Positions 8,897 through 17,558 of a stretch of DNA of 64,000 bases are shown here, piece after piece. Source of the stretch: Neisseriaceae bacterium (GTDB lineage: Bacteria > Pseudomonadota > Gammaproteobacteria > Burkholderiales > Neisseriaceae); contig JAGOQM010000001.1 in assembly GCA_017991555.1 (NCBI GenBank), forward strand, positions 248,001-312,000. Direction: 5' to 3'. The position numbers and the translations under genes are program-made. Below the pieces are notes generated by a model, which saw nothing but the letters and a program-made list of their open reading frames with translations, had not been told where the DNA came from and did not search any database. The first letter of the stretch is position 1; each line of letters begins with the position of its first letter.

Positions 8897-9671
8897 GCCA
8901 CACGATGCTCAGCCAGAAGGCTTGTTGCAACACCGGCTGGGTCGGGTTTTGGTCTTGACCCTCAATCGGCCACAGCAGCGTAATGCCCTGTCTGCGTCGC
9001 TGCGTCAGGCTTTATGGCAGGCGTTACTGGCGGCAGAGGAACACCCTGAAATCTCGGCCGTGGTCTTAACCGGTGCGGGCGGGATGTTTTGTGCCGGTGG
9101 CGACCTACGGCACATGCCGACCACCGTTATGGCTGGGCGCCAGCGTATGCAACAAAGCGCGCGCTTAATGGTGCAATTGACCCAAATGAACAAACCGGTG
9201 GTGGCCGCCATAGAAGGGTGGGCCATGGGTGCAGGCTGGTCGTTGGCGCTGGCCTGTGATTGCCTCGTCGCAGCAGACAATGCTCAGTTTGGCAGCGGTT
9301 TTGGCCAAGTTGGGTTGCTGCCAGATTTAGGCTTACTGCACACCTTGTTGCAGCGCGTGAGCATGGCCACGGCCAGGCGCTTATTGTTGTTTGGCGAAGT
9401 GGTTTCTGGCGCAGAAGCCGCACCGCAAGGCTTGGTGGATTTTGTCACGCAGCCAACAGAGGCCTTGGTGCAGGCGGTGGCTAAGGCTGAATGGCTCAGT
9501 CAGCAGGCACCATTGCCTTTAGCCATGTTGAAGCAGACGTTTGCACAAGGCCTAGAGGCGACTTTGATGGCGGAAATCACCCAGCAGTCAGCGCTTTTTG
9601 TGAGCGCGGACCATCACGAAGGCAAGCAGGCTTTTTTTGCGAAGCGACCGCCTATTTTTAAAGGACATTGA
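8889..9671 (+). CDS. Enoyl-CoA hydratase/isomerase (crotonase family)
   Basis: A 260-residue crotonase-family protein. The first oxyanion-hole segment is GAGGMFCAGGDLRHMP near residue 58, and the second is EGWAMGAGWSLALACDC near residue 105. The position of the first catalytic Glu of crotonase reads Gly-Gln-Val-Gly-Leu-Leu-Pro-Asp, so one acid residue (Asp) is kept near residue 142. This pattern is common in isomerases and branched substrates. It would hydrate or isomerise an enoyl-CoA. The gene overlaps the upstream dehydrogenase gene and ends two bases before the next dehydrogenase start, so all three are co-translated. Confidence 0.87.
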   Translation: MNKPHDAQPEGLLQHRLGRVLVLTLNRPQQRNALSASLRQALWQALLAAEEHPEISAVVLTGAGGMFCAGGDLRHMPTTVMAGRQRMQQSARLMVQLTQMNKPVVAAIEGWAMGAGWSLALACDCLVAADNAQFGSGFGQVGLLPDLGLLHTLLQRVSMATARRLLLFGEVVSGAEAAPQGLVDFVTQPTEALVQAVAKAEWLSQQAPLPLAMLKQTFAQGLEATLMAEITQQSALFVSADHHEGKQAFFAKRPPIFKGH

Positions 9672-9673
9672 AA

Positions 9674-10828
9674 ATGACGACCATGATTGATTACAACACC
9701 TACAGCGATGCTGACTTTCAAGCAGAGGTTGAGGCTTGGATTCAGGCCCATTATCCAGATGACTTACGCAATCCATCCAAGCGTTTGGGCATGCAGGAGT
9801 GTGGCGATTGGTATCGCACCTTATCCCAACAAGGCTGGTTGGCGCCTGGCTGGCCGGTGGCTTATGGCGGCATGGGCTTAGAGCCTGGCAAACTGCTGAT
9901 CATGATGGACGTGCTGGAATCTTACGGTTGTGCGCGGTTGCCAGATTCGGGCATCACCATGTTGGGGCCGCTGTTAATTCAGTTTGGCAGTGAGGCCCAG
10001 AAAGCAGAATTTCTGCCCAAAATACTGAGCGCCGAACACATTTGGTGTCAGGGCTACAGCGAGCCTAACTCGGGTTCTGACTTGGCCAGCCTCAGAACCG
10101 AAGCCGTTTTAGACGGTGAAGAGTGGGTGGTCAACGGCCAGAAAACCTGGACCACCATGGGCTTAGAGGCGAACTGGATGTTTGTACTGGTACGCACCGA
10201 CAAAGCGGTTAAGCCTCAGGCGGGCATCAGCTTCTTATTGATTCCGTTGGATACGCCTGGGGTTGAGGTAAGGCCCTTGGTCAGCATTGACATGAACGTT
10301 GAGTTTTGTGAGGTGTTTTTTACCAACGTGAGGGTAGCCAAACAGGCCCTAGTGGGCGAGGTTAACCGGGGTTGGGACATGGCCAAAGCCTTGCTCGGTT
10401 TTGAACGGATTTTTTTGGGTTCGCCCAAGCAGGCCACGCAGGCGCTTAGCCATTTAAAGCGTTTGGCCAAACACTTAGGCGTAGAGCACACGCCGTACTA
10501 TCAGCATCAGCTCAGCCAAATAGAAATGGATCTGCTGTGCCACAACGCTCTGTATGAAGGCTTTGCTGCTCAGGTGAAGGCCGGTAAGCCTTTGGGCGCC
10601 GACGTGTCTGTGCTTAAAGTGCATCAGTCGGAGCTGTTTGTGCGGATTTGTGCGCTGGGCCTGCATTTGGCCGATGAGCAAGGGGCCCTCTTGCTGCCGT
10701 TTGCTGACGACCCGCAAATTTACCCTGCAGCCTTATTCATTCGCTCGTTGCAAACCCCTATTTATGGGGGCACCAACGAGATTCAGCGCAATATTTTGGC
10801 CAAACACGTGTTGGGCATGGCCAGCTAA
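9674..10828 (+). CDS. Acyl-CoA dehydrogenase, catalytic subunit
   Basis: A 384-residue FAD-dependent acyl-CoA dehydrogenase of normal layout. It has an N-terminal helical domain, the substrate/FAD motif YSEPNSGSDLASL near residue 120, NGQKTWTTMG near 155, and the C-terminal IYGGTNEIQRNILAKHVLG. The Glu used by medium-chain enzymes (YEGT) is Gly here, but LLGFERIFLG near residue 240 matches the position of the catalytic Glu in isovaleryl-CoA dehydrogenase, so it is probably active on a branched or bulky acyl chain. The ATG at 9674 is preferred over a TTG six bases earlier because AAAGGA is well spaced. It is the likely partner of the degenerate subunit at 7802. Confidence 0.87.
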   Translation: MTTMIDYNTYSDADFQAEVEAWIQAHYPDDLRNPSKRLGMQECGDWYRTLSQQGWLAPGWPVAYGGMGLEPGKLLIMMDVLESYGCARLPDSGITMLGPLLIQFGSEAQKAEFLPKILSAEHIWCQGYSEPNSGSDLASLRTEAVLDGEEWVVNGQKTWTTMGLEANWMFVLVRTDKAVKPQAGISFLLIPLDTPGVEVRPLVSIDMNVEFCEVFFTNVRVAKQALVGEVNRGWDMAKALLGFERIFLGSPKQATQALSHLKRLAKHLGVEHTPYYQHQLSQIEMDLLCHNALYEGFAAQVKAGKPLGADVSVLKVHQSELFVRICALGLHLADEQGALLLPFADDPQIYPAALFIRSLQTPIYGGTNEIQRNILAKHVLGMAS

Positions 10829-10843
10829 TTTAAAAAGGACAGC

Positions 10844-11782
10844 ATGATGAATCAACAAAAGCATCCAGATCAGGGCCTCTTGGCCGGTAAGGTGGCCTTG
10901 GTTACAGGCAGCGGCGGTGGCTTGGGCCGGGCCTATGCGGTGGCTTTGGCGGCAGCAGGCGCCAAAGTGGTGATTAACGACGTGGGGGCATCCTTACAGG
11001 GGGACGGCGAGAGCGTCGGCCCGGCTCAGGAAACCTTGGCCTTGATCCAGGCCAACGGTGGCGAAGCCGTCATCAATACCGACAGCGTGGCTCAGTGGGT
11101 GGGCGCACAGCACATGGTTCAGTGTGCTCAAGACACGTTTTCGGGTTTAGACATCGTGGTCAACAACGCCGGCGTGCTGCGTGACGCCATTTTTCACAAG
11201 ATGGCGCCAGAAGAATGGCTTGCCGTCATTGATGTACACCTAACCGGTAGTTTTATGGTCAGCCGCGCCGCCGCACCTTGGTTTCGGCAGCAGCAATCCG
11301 GTAGCTACATTCACACCACCAGCACCTCAGGCCTGATCGGCAACGTGGGCCAGGCCAATTATGCCGCGGCCAAACTGGGGATTGTGGGCCTGTCTCAGTC
11401 GATTGCCTTAGACATGAACCGCTTTGGCGTCCGTTCTAACTGCTTGGCCCCGTTTGCATGGAGCCGCATGACCAACGCCATTCCCACTGAGACACCAGAG
11501 CAACAGGTGCGAGTGGCCAAGCTTCAGCAGATGACGCCGGATAAAAATGCCCCTCTGGTGGTGTTTTTGGCGTCGGACTTGGCGCATGAGGTCAATGGCC
11601 AAGTGTTTTGTACACGCCACAATGAAGTGTTCCTGATGTCGGCCACGCGGCCCATTCGCAGCGTACAGCGAGATCAAGGCTGGCACGGGCGAAGCATTGC
11701 CGAGCATGCCCACCAAGCGTTTAAAGCCCACTATCAACCCTTACAAACCAGTGCCGAAGTGTTTTCTTGGGATCCGCTCTAG
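10844..11782 (+). CDS. SDR family 3-hydroxyacyl-CoA dehydrogenase (MFE-2 type)
   Basis: A 312-residue short-chain dehydrogenase with the cofactor motif TGSGGGLGRAYA near residue 22, an Asp at the end of beta-2 (VVINDVGA) favouring NAD, NNAG near 103, and the catalytic Ser, Tyr and Lys in TSTSGLIG and NYAAAKLG. The extended C-terminus (residues 250–312) resembles the dehydrogenase unit of peroxisomal multifunctional enzyme 2 and oxidises 3R-hydroxyacyl-CoA. AAAAGGA precedes the start. It closes the catabolic operon and would act after the MaoC hydratase at 6861. Confidence 0.87.
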   Translation: MMNQQKHPDQGLLAGKVALVTGSGGGLGRAYAVALAAAGAKVVINDVGASLQGDGESVGPAQETLALIQANGGEAVINTDSVAQWVGAQHMVQCAQDTFSGLDIVVNNAGVLRDAIFHKMAPEEWLAVIDVHLTGSFMVSRAAAPWFRQQQSGSYIHTTSTSGLIGNVGQANYAAAKLGIVGLSQSIALDMNRFGVRSNCLAPFAWSRMTNAIPTETPEQQVRVAKLQQMTPDKNAPLVVFLASDLAHEVNGQVFCTRHNEVFLMSATRPIRSVQRDQGWHGRSIAEHAHQAFKAHYQPLQTSAEVFSWDPL

Positions 11783-11845
11783 GCACCGAATCGCATTGCC
11801 TAATTGCTTGACGGCCTAAGCCATGAGCCAAGGGGTCACTCATGA

Positions 11846-12076
11846 GGGCCCAGTGACGCCAAGCATCCCGCTTGGCAGTATGGCATGCCAGACGGGGTTT
11901 TGGGCACCTACTTGAGCGAGCGTTTCCCCGTGGTCATTCGAGCTTATTCGATGGGCATGGCGTATAAGGTTGGCCGCATAGGCGCCATTATGGCGCCGAT
12001 TGCGACGGGCTTTAGCTTCTTATCATTAGGTCTAGTCATACTTTATGACCCGCTCGGTGCTGGCATTAAAAATTAA
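11846..12076 (+). pseudogene. Remnant of an MFS transporter (C-terminal part only)
   Basis: The frame encodes YGMPDGVLGTYLSERFP and then GMAYKVGRIGAIMAPIATG, which closely resembles the eleventh-helix region of MFS carboxylate/aromatic-acid transporters, where YxxExFPTxxR and NxxGRIGA are typical. Only about 75 codons remain. A TGA at the upstream end of the frame and the absence of any upstream MFS sequence show that the first three quarters of the gene have been lost. It lies 60 bases after the SDR gene, so it was probably the uptake system for the substrate of this cluster. Confidence 0.7.
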
Positions 12077-12163
12077 AGCCAAGATATACAATACCAATAA
12101 AGAATAAGCCCTATAATGAAGCACGTGAATTTTGCACACTAAAGGGAAGAGGAAGGGGCATGC

Positions 12164-13054
12164 ATGCATTTTAACCTCGTCGATTTAAGGGTATTCGTCA
12201 ACGTGGCGCAATCACCCAGCTTAACGCAAGGCGCTAAAAAAGCGTTTGTATCACCGGCCTCGGCCAGCACCCGCATCAAGGGTTTAGAGCAGCAGTTAGG
12301 GAGCCGCTTATTCTATCGCCACAATAAGGGCTTAGACTTAACCCCAGCAGGGGAACGTCTGTTACAGCATGCACGGGTGGTGTTACGCCAGGTTGAACAC
12401 ATCAAAAGTGATTTCTCTGGCTACGCCTCCGACCAAAGTGGGCACGTGCGGGTATTCGCCAACACCACCGCCGTCACCGAATTCCTACCAGAGATATTAG
12501 CCGGCTTTTTGGCTGAGCGGCCCTTGGTCACCATCGACCTACAGGAGCAGCTTACTAAAGGTATTTTTCGAGGGGTGATCGAAGGCGCTGCCGACATCGG
12601 CGTGGTGGCAGGACGGGTGCCTTCTCAAGGCTTAGAAACCATTCATTTCAGCACCGATCGTTTGGTCTTGGTGACGCCGCGTGGCCACGCCTTGGCGCAG
12701 GGCCGCCCGGTTAAGTTTAAAGACACCTTAGAATATGCCTACATCGGCTTACAAGAGGGCAGCACCCTACAAGCGTTTCTGCAAGAGCAGCAGGCAGCGC
12801 TGGGCATGAATATGGCCACGCGGATTCACTTATCCAGCTTCGAAGCCATTTGCCGCTTAATTGAAGTAGGCGTGGGCGTGGGGGTAGTGCCGGAGTCGGC
12901 GGCCAAGCGCCACCGCTTAACCAAAGCCATTGATCTGGTGGATCTAGATGAGGCTTGGGCGGTGCGGGAGCGCAGCATTGTGGTGAAAGAGCAAAGTGCC
13001 TTAACGCCATTGGCGCGGGCATTAATCAAAGAAATCGTGACCAAAATGGCTTAA
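12164..13054 (+). CDS. LysR-type transcriptional regulator
   Basis: A 296-residue LysR-family protein. The N-terminal winged helix-turn-helix spans residues 4–63 (LVDLRVFVNVAQSPSLTQGAKK, then ASASTRIKGLEQQLGSRLF), with a C-terminal periplasmic-binding-like effector domain from about residue 90. GAGGAAGGGG lies before the ATG. It has the same orientation as the catabolic operon and follows the MFS remnant, which makes it the obvious candidate regulator of that operon. Its inducer is probably the substrate or one of its CoA esters. A TATAAT at 12113 may be its −10 element. Confidence 0.88.
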   Translation: MHFNLVDLRVFVNVAQSPSLTQGAKKAFVSPASASTRIKGLEQQLGSRLFYRHNKGLDLTPAGERLLQHARVVLRQVEHIKSDFSGYASDQSGHVRVFANTTAVTEFLPEILAGFLAERPLVTIDLQEQLTKGIFRGVIEGAADIGVVAGRVPSQGLETIHFSTDRLVLVTPRGHALAQGRPVKFKDTLEYAYIGLQEGSTLQAFLQEQQAALGMNMATRIHLSSFEAICRLIEVGVGVGVVPESAAKRHRLTKAIDLVDLDEAWAVRERSIVVKEQSALTPLARALIKEIVTKMA

Positions 13055-13085
13055 GCCCAACGGGACAGAACAGGGTGGTTTAAGC

Positions 13086-13766
13086 GTGGGCGTCAATCAA
13101 GATTCAAAATCGACACAGTCGAATCGATGGGTAAGCATTTTGTGCCAGGCAATGTGGCTGGGCATCACCTTATTGTGGCTGCTAGAGCTGATCAGCTTTA
13201 CTTATGTTGGCATTGTCATGGTTCTAGTATGGGGCAGCGTGTTTATTCTAAGCCGGCCGGCCTATCGCTTTTTAAACGCAAAGGCGTCTTCATTAAGCCG
13301 CCACATGGGCCTATGGGCCTTGAGCGCGGTGCTGTTGGTGCTGTGCCTATGGCCGGTGGCGCAGTGGTTTTCAGGGCAGGGGGCAGGCTGGCAAAACCGC
13401 TGGGTCTGGCCTAGCCAAGAAGGCAGCGCCGTGTGCGTGTTTCAGAGCCAGGAGGGGGCAGGCGCTGGCCGTCATCGTTTTATCGTGGCTTGGCCGTTGG
13501 GCTCGGTCGCCAACGTGACGACGTCGGTACATGACGTGTCGTTTGCTTGGGCGCATCGGGCCCAGCAGCAGCCGGCCTACTTGGCTAATCAAATCAGCGT
13601 ATACCAGCAGCAATTAGGGCCTTACTTTAATCAGGCACTGGGGTATCGCCTGCTGTTAGGGCTGGGTTGGCAAGTGGGTGCTGGCGTTGCCCCCTGTGAT
13701 TTCTCGCAGCCAGCCCAGCCTGCGCGTCATTCAGCCAGTGAAGGGGTGGTGGCGAGCGCTTCATAG
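13086..13766 (+). CDS. Hypothetical membrane protein
   Basis: A 226-residue protein with a GTG start 31 bases after the LysR gene. Two close hydrophobic helices (WLGITLLWLLELISFTYVG, then IVMVLVWGSVFIL) and a third near residues 80–95 (LWALSAVLLVLCLWPVAQWF) precede a soluble, probably periplasmic domain of about 125 residues with two Cys (SAVCVFQ and GVAPCDF) that could form a disulfide. I recognise no family. The codon use matches its neighbours. Confidence 0.6.
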   Translation: MGVNQDSKSTQSNRWVSILCQAMWLGITLLWLLELISFTYVGIVMVLVWGSVFILSRPAYRFLNAKASSLSRHMGLWALSAVLLVLCLWPVAQWFSGQGAGWQNRWVWPSQEGSAVCVFQSQEGAGAGRHRFIVAWPLGSVANVTTSVHDVSFAWAHRAQQQPAYLANQISVYQQQLGPYFNQALGYRLLLGLGWQVGAGVAPCDFSQPAQPARHSASEGVVASAS

Positions 13767-13913
13767 TCTACTTTATGAGGCCATCGCGTTAATAATAACT
13801 ATACGGTTAAAATTTAACATAACGCCAATTAAGGCTAAAGGATGGTTTAACCTCACCTAGAGGACACACCAGTCTGCAAAGAAGGGCAAGGCCAGGACTG
13901 TTCATGACCGGCT

Positions 13914-13992
13914 TTAGGGTTTAAGATTGATTCAAAATAATCCAGCTTAAACCCTAATAAAAAGATTAAACCCTAATAAAAAGATTAAACCC
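13914..13992 (+). repeat. Tandem 19-bp repeats abutting the MFS exporter start
   Basis: TTAAACCCTAATAAAAAGA occurs at 13947–13965 and 13966–13984, followed by a third partial copy (TTAAACCC, 13985–13992) ending at the ATG at 13993. An inverted copy of the core (TTAGGGTTTAA) lies at 13914–13924. The repeats replace the usual ribosome-binding-site region. They could be operators or could modulate translation. Confidence 0.7.
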
Positions 13993-15210
13993 ATGTCTAC
14001 ACCCATTAACCCCAGCACGCCCATGTCGCCCCCTAAACCGTCGAAGACGGTTTACTCTATGATTGGGGCCATCAGCGTTTCCCACCTTTTGAACGACATG
14101 GTGCAGTCGTTGATCTTGGCCTTGTATCCCTTATTGCAGGCAGAGTTTTCACTTAATTTCATGCAGGTAGGGCTCATTACCTTAACCTATCAAATCACTG
14201 CATCGCTATTGCAGCCCATCATAGGTCTGTATACAGACAAACACCCACAGCCATACTCTTTGCCTATAGGCATGGGCTTTACCCTGACGGGGGTTGTGCT
14301 GTTGGCGTTCGCACCCAGTTTTTCTGTGGTGTTAATGGCCGCCGCCTTGGTTGGTACAGGGTCTTCAATTTTCCACCCCGAATCCTCGAGGGTGGCCCGT
14401 ATGGCCTCTGGTGGCCGCCATGGCTTGGCGCAATCCCTGTTTCAAGTAGGGGGCAACCTTGGTAGTTCTTTAGGCCCACTGTTGGCGGCTTTATTGATTG
14501 CGCCTTATGGACGGGGCAGGGTGGCTTGGTTTTCCTTGGCTGCGCTGTTGGCCATTTTGGTGCTGTTACAGGTGAGCCGCTGGTATCAGATGCAGCACCG
14601 TGTGGCCAAAAACCAGCCCAAGCCAGCGTTCATCAGCCCCTATGCGCGGCCTATGGTGATTAAATCGATGCTGATTTTGTTGGTGTTGATTTTCTCTAAG
14701 TATTTTTACATGGCCAGCTTGAGCAGTTATTATACGTTCTACCTCATGGAAAAATTTGGCTTGAGCATTCAAAATGCGCAGTTCCACCTATTTTTATTCC
14801 TCTTTGCGGTGGCGGCAGGGACAATACTGGGTGGCCCTTTAGGCGATAAGATTGGTCGTAAATACGTGATTTGGGGGTCTATCTTAGGGGTTGCACCGTT
14901 TACCCTCATGCTGCCTTATGCGTCCTTGTATTGGACTGGGGTATTGACCATCATCATTGGTTTAATTTTGGCCTCCGCCTTTTCAGCCATTCTGGTGTAC
15001 GCGCAAGAATTAGTACCTGGACGCATTGGTATGGTCTCGGGCCTATTTTTTGGCCTAGCCTTTGGGATGGGCGGGTTAGGGGCTGCGGTTTTAGGCTATG
15101 TGGCTGATAAAACCAGCATTATTTTTGTGTATCAACTGTGTGCCTTTTTACCTTTATTAGGCATCTTGACGTTATTTTTACCCGACATGAAGAAACACCG
15201 TATTTCATAA
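13993..15210 (+). CDS. MFS transporter, fosmidomycin-resistance (Fsr) type
   Basis: A 405-residue inner-membrane protein with about twelve hydrophobic segments after a Pro-rich 18-residue N-terminus. Family motifs are AISVSHLLNDMVQS near residue 27, QPIIGLYTDKHPQPY near 75 (the loop 2–3 MFS motif) and GTGSSIFHPESSRVARMAS near 117, which is characteristic of Fsr proteins. A second loop motif, GGPLGDKIGRK, is in the C-terminal half. Members export fosmidomycin or related compounds by proton antiport, but the natural substrate is unknown. It is followed by DUF2164 eleven bases downstream. The start codon directly abuts the 19-bp repeats. Confidence 0.86.
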   Translation: MSTPINPSTPMSPPKPSKTVYSMIGAISVSHLLNDMVQSLILALYPLLQAEFSLNFMQVGLITLTYQITASLLQPIIGLYTDKHPQPYSLPIGMGFTLTGVVLLAFAPSFSVVLMAAALVGTGSSIFHPESSRVARMASGGRHGLAQSLFQVGGNLGSSLGPLLAALLIAPYGRGRVAWFSLAALLAILVLLQVSRWYQMQHRVAKNQPKPAFISPYARPMVIKSMLILLVLIFSKYFYMASLSSYYTFYLMEKFGLSIQNAQFHLFLFLFAVAAGTILGGPLGDKIGRKYVIWGSILGVAPFTLMLPYASLYWTGVLTIIIGLILASAFSAILVYAQELVPGRIGMVSGLFFGLAFGMGGLGAAVLGYVADKTSIIFVYQLCAFLPLLGILTLFLPDMKKHRIS

Positions 15211-15220
15211 AGAGACCTGT

Positions 15221-15478
15221 ATGGACATTAACTTAGAAAAACATCAACGAGACCTATTGGCCGCCTCATTAATTAAATACTTTGACCACAATTTAGACCA
15301 TGATTTGGGCAACTTAGACGCTGGTTTTTTATTAGACTTCATCCTCGAAGAAGTAGGGCCCAGCATTTACAATCAGGCCGTTAGGGACGTACAAAACAAT
15401 TTGCTGCAGCGGGTACAAGAAGTCGACGCAGAAGTGTTTGTGGATGAGGTGAGCTACTGGTCGAAACCACGGCGCTAA
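15221..15478 (+). CDS. DUF2164 family protein
   Basis: An 85-residue protein matching DUF2164 over its whole length: an acidic helical start, LGNLDAGFLLDFILEEVGP near residue 27, YNQAVRDVQ near 48, and an ending with YWSK. The function of the family is unknown. The gene starts eleven bases after the MFS exporter stop, so the two are probably co-transcribed. A shared terminator follows. Confidence 0.8.
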   Translation: MDINLEKHQRDLLAASLIKYFDHNLDHDLGNLDAGFLLDFILEEVGPSIYNQAVRDVQNNLLQRVQEVDAEVFVDEVSYWSKPRR

Positions 15479-15634
15479 GCGGCGATTTTGACTATTTTTA
15501 TTATTAATGGTAATAATTTAACATAACGCACAATAAGGTATCAAACTTCATAAGCCTTACTGAACCGAATCGCTGAGTCAGCAAGATACAAAGAGGGCGC
15601 CCAGCTAAGCCTTAAAGCCAATTGATCAGCACAG

Positions 15635-15671
15635 AAAAAGCCGATGAGCGGGCCTCCTCATCGGCTTTTTT
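15635..15671. terminator. Bidirectional terminator between DUF2164 and the antiporter
   Basis: AAAAAGCCGATGAG and CTCATCGGCTTTTTT form a stem with an eight-base loop and T-tracts on both strands, between convergent genes. Confidence 0.85.
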
Positions 15672-15714
15672 ATGAGCTGATCGTGCAGGATGTTAAAACC
15701 CTACTGCGAAGCCA

Positions 15715-17235
15715 TCAAAAATTACTTGGGTCTTCCAGCTGTTTGACTTTCTTAGCGACGTCTCTTGGTGTGTTTTCAATCGCCTCAGACGCAACCGTTT
15801 CAGGCGTTATGGCTTCGGGTTCGTCGTGTAGGCATTCCGGGTTGTACACCGAAATAATTTCTTTGCCATCGGCGTCTTCGGTCACCACATACTGCAAGCC
15901 ACTGCGATTCATCTTATGGCACATCCGTTGATACCAGCCCATGAAGCCGGTTTTGGGCTCATCTGGATTGTAGTAAAATGCATTCATCACGCCCGGCAAG
16001 CCCAGGCCACAAACCAAACCCGACAGCAACACGCAAATAAAGGTGTAGCCAATCAAAATGTCACTGTATTCGGCCAGTTGCGGCATATTGGCCACGGCCA
16101 GGATTAAGGCGAGCGAAATCCCGCCACGCACGCCGCCCCAAGATAAAATCGTCAGGCTGCCATGATAGCTTTTGCTTTTGACCTTCCGAAAGGGAATAAA
16201 GGCCAAAAAGTTACCGGCAAAACGGGCCAGATGCAGCAACACAAACGCCACCACGCCGCCAATCAAGAGGTTGGCGTGAAAATCGATGATGAATAACTCC
16301 ATGCCGATTAAGGTAAACAAAAACGAGTTAATGATGCCTTCAACCGTGTGCCAAAAATGATTGACCTCACTGACTTCCTGTTCCGATAAAATCTCTTGCC
16401 AGCGATTGCCGACCACCAAACCGGCAATCACGCTGGCGATGGGGCCAGAAGCGTGAGCGTATAAGGCCACTAAATAAGAGCCTGTGGCCAAAAAAGCGGT
16501 CGATAAAATCAGCGATTCCATCTCGTGCTTGCCGTTTAAAAGCCGTAACACAAACCAACCAAAGGCCATCCCAATGACCACGGCCACGGCGATTTCATAG
16601 ATTAAGCTTGCGAAAGAGCCTGTAAAGGTAAATTCCCCACCTTTAACAATGGCCAAGATGGTCATGAATAAGGCAATACACACTGCGTCATTAAACAGTG
16701 ATTCGCCTTCTAGCTTCACCATTAGGTGATGAGGCGCCTTGACCGAACTCAGAACGCCTTTGATGCCAATTGGGTCGGTGGCGCCCAGCGCAGAACCCAG
16801 CAACAGTAGAACCAGAATGCCGACATAATTGCCCGTGGCCATTTGATAGCCGTATAAGGCCACGCCAAAGAATAGGGCGCATAGAATCAAGGCGATGCTG
16901 GCCAAAATGGCAATAGGCTTGAAGTAAGTTTTTAAATCAGAAATGCGAAATTTGAGCGCAGAAGAGGTCAGAATAAAGCAGATGACGCCATTAATTAAAA
17001 AATCATAAAAATTAATGCCCCGAACCGCGGCTTCAATTTCACCAATATTGATCTTAATGTAATCATTCTGGCCGAATAGGCTGACCGCCCATTGTAATAA
17101 GAACACGAAAATGGCAGACACAATGGGGACACCAATGGCCGCCGGCAGGCCCAACACCCGTTTATTGAATAAAGTCGTGGCAATGGACAGTGAAAACACC
17201 ACCGTAAACACCTGTAAGAAAGAATAACTTCCCAT
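15715..17235 (-). CDS. Na+/H+ antiporter, CPA1/NhaP type
   Basis: A 506-residue inner-membrane protein with about twelve helices. The hallmark segments GSALGATDPIGIKG near residue 145 and KLEGESLFNDAVCIALF near 170 include the ion-binding Asp of the FND motif of CPA1 exchangers. SWGGVRGGISLALIL near 358 matches the conserved Arg-containing late helix. The last 70 residues are hydrophilic, acidic and probably cytoplasmic. It exchanges internal Na+ (or K+) for external H+ to control pH and salt. It stands alone between the DUF2164 terminator and a 320-base AT-rich gap (17236–17558), in which I see nothing further. Confidence 0.88.
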   Translation of the reverse strand: MGSYSFLQVFTVVFSLSIATTLFNKRVLGLPAAIGVPIVSAIFVFLLQWAVSLFGQNDYIKINIGEIEAAVRGINFYDFLINGVICFILTSSALKFRISDLKTYFKPIAILASIALILCALFFGVALYGYQMATGNYVGILVLLLLGSALGATDPIGIKGVLSSVKAPHHLMVKLEGESLFNDAVCIALFMTILAIVKGGEFTFTGSFASLIYEIAVAVVIGMAFGWFVLRLLNGKHEMESLILSTAFLATGSYLVALYAHASGPIASVIAGLVVGNRWQEILSEQEVSEVNHFWHTVEGIINSFLFTLIGMELFIIDFHANLLIGGVVAFVLLHLARFAGNFLAFIPFRKVKSKSYHGSLTILSWGGVRGGISLALILAVANMPQLAEYSDILIGYTFICVLLSGLVCGLGLPGVMNAFYYNPDEPKTGFMGWYQRMCHKMNRSGLQYVVTEDADGKEIISVYNPECLHDEPEAITPETVASEAIENTPRDVAKKVKQLEDPSNF

Positions 17236-17558
17236 ATGTGATTGGCCTATATTGGTTGAGGTTTATTGAAAATATTAACTATATTATTAAGCATATAATT
17301 AATCAGTAGGGGTATTTTACTAGAAATAAAGGGGATTCATCATTAAAGTTGCTGTTTTTAGCCCAGACCCGCATCAAAGCTCAGCGCTGGCCTCCATCAG
17401 GCCCGGGCATGGCTTTTGAGTGAGTGTATGTTAAGCACTTTAAATTCAAGCGCTCAGGCTGAATTCAGTGGATAAACGGTGCTAGAATAAGCGGACAAAC
17501 CAACACCATATTGGCACGCAAAAAAACCAGCCAAAAATAATCATAAAGGAGGGCGAGG

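Noticed and set aside
13947..13992. Telomere-like CCCTAA repeats
   Set aside because: The resemblance to eukaryotic telomeric CCCTAA is coincidental: there are only two full 19-bp units, between bacterial genes.
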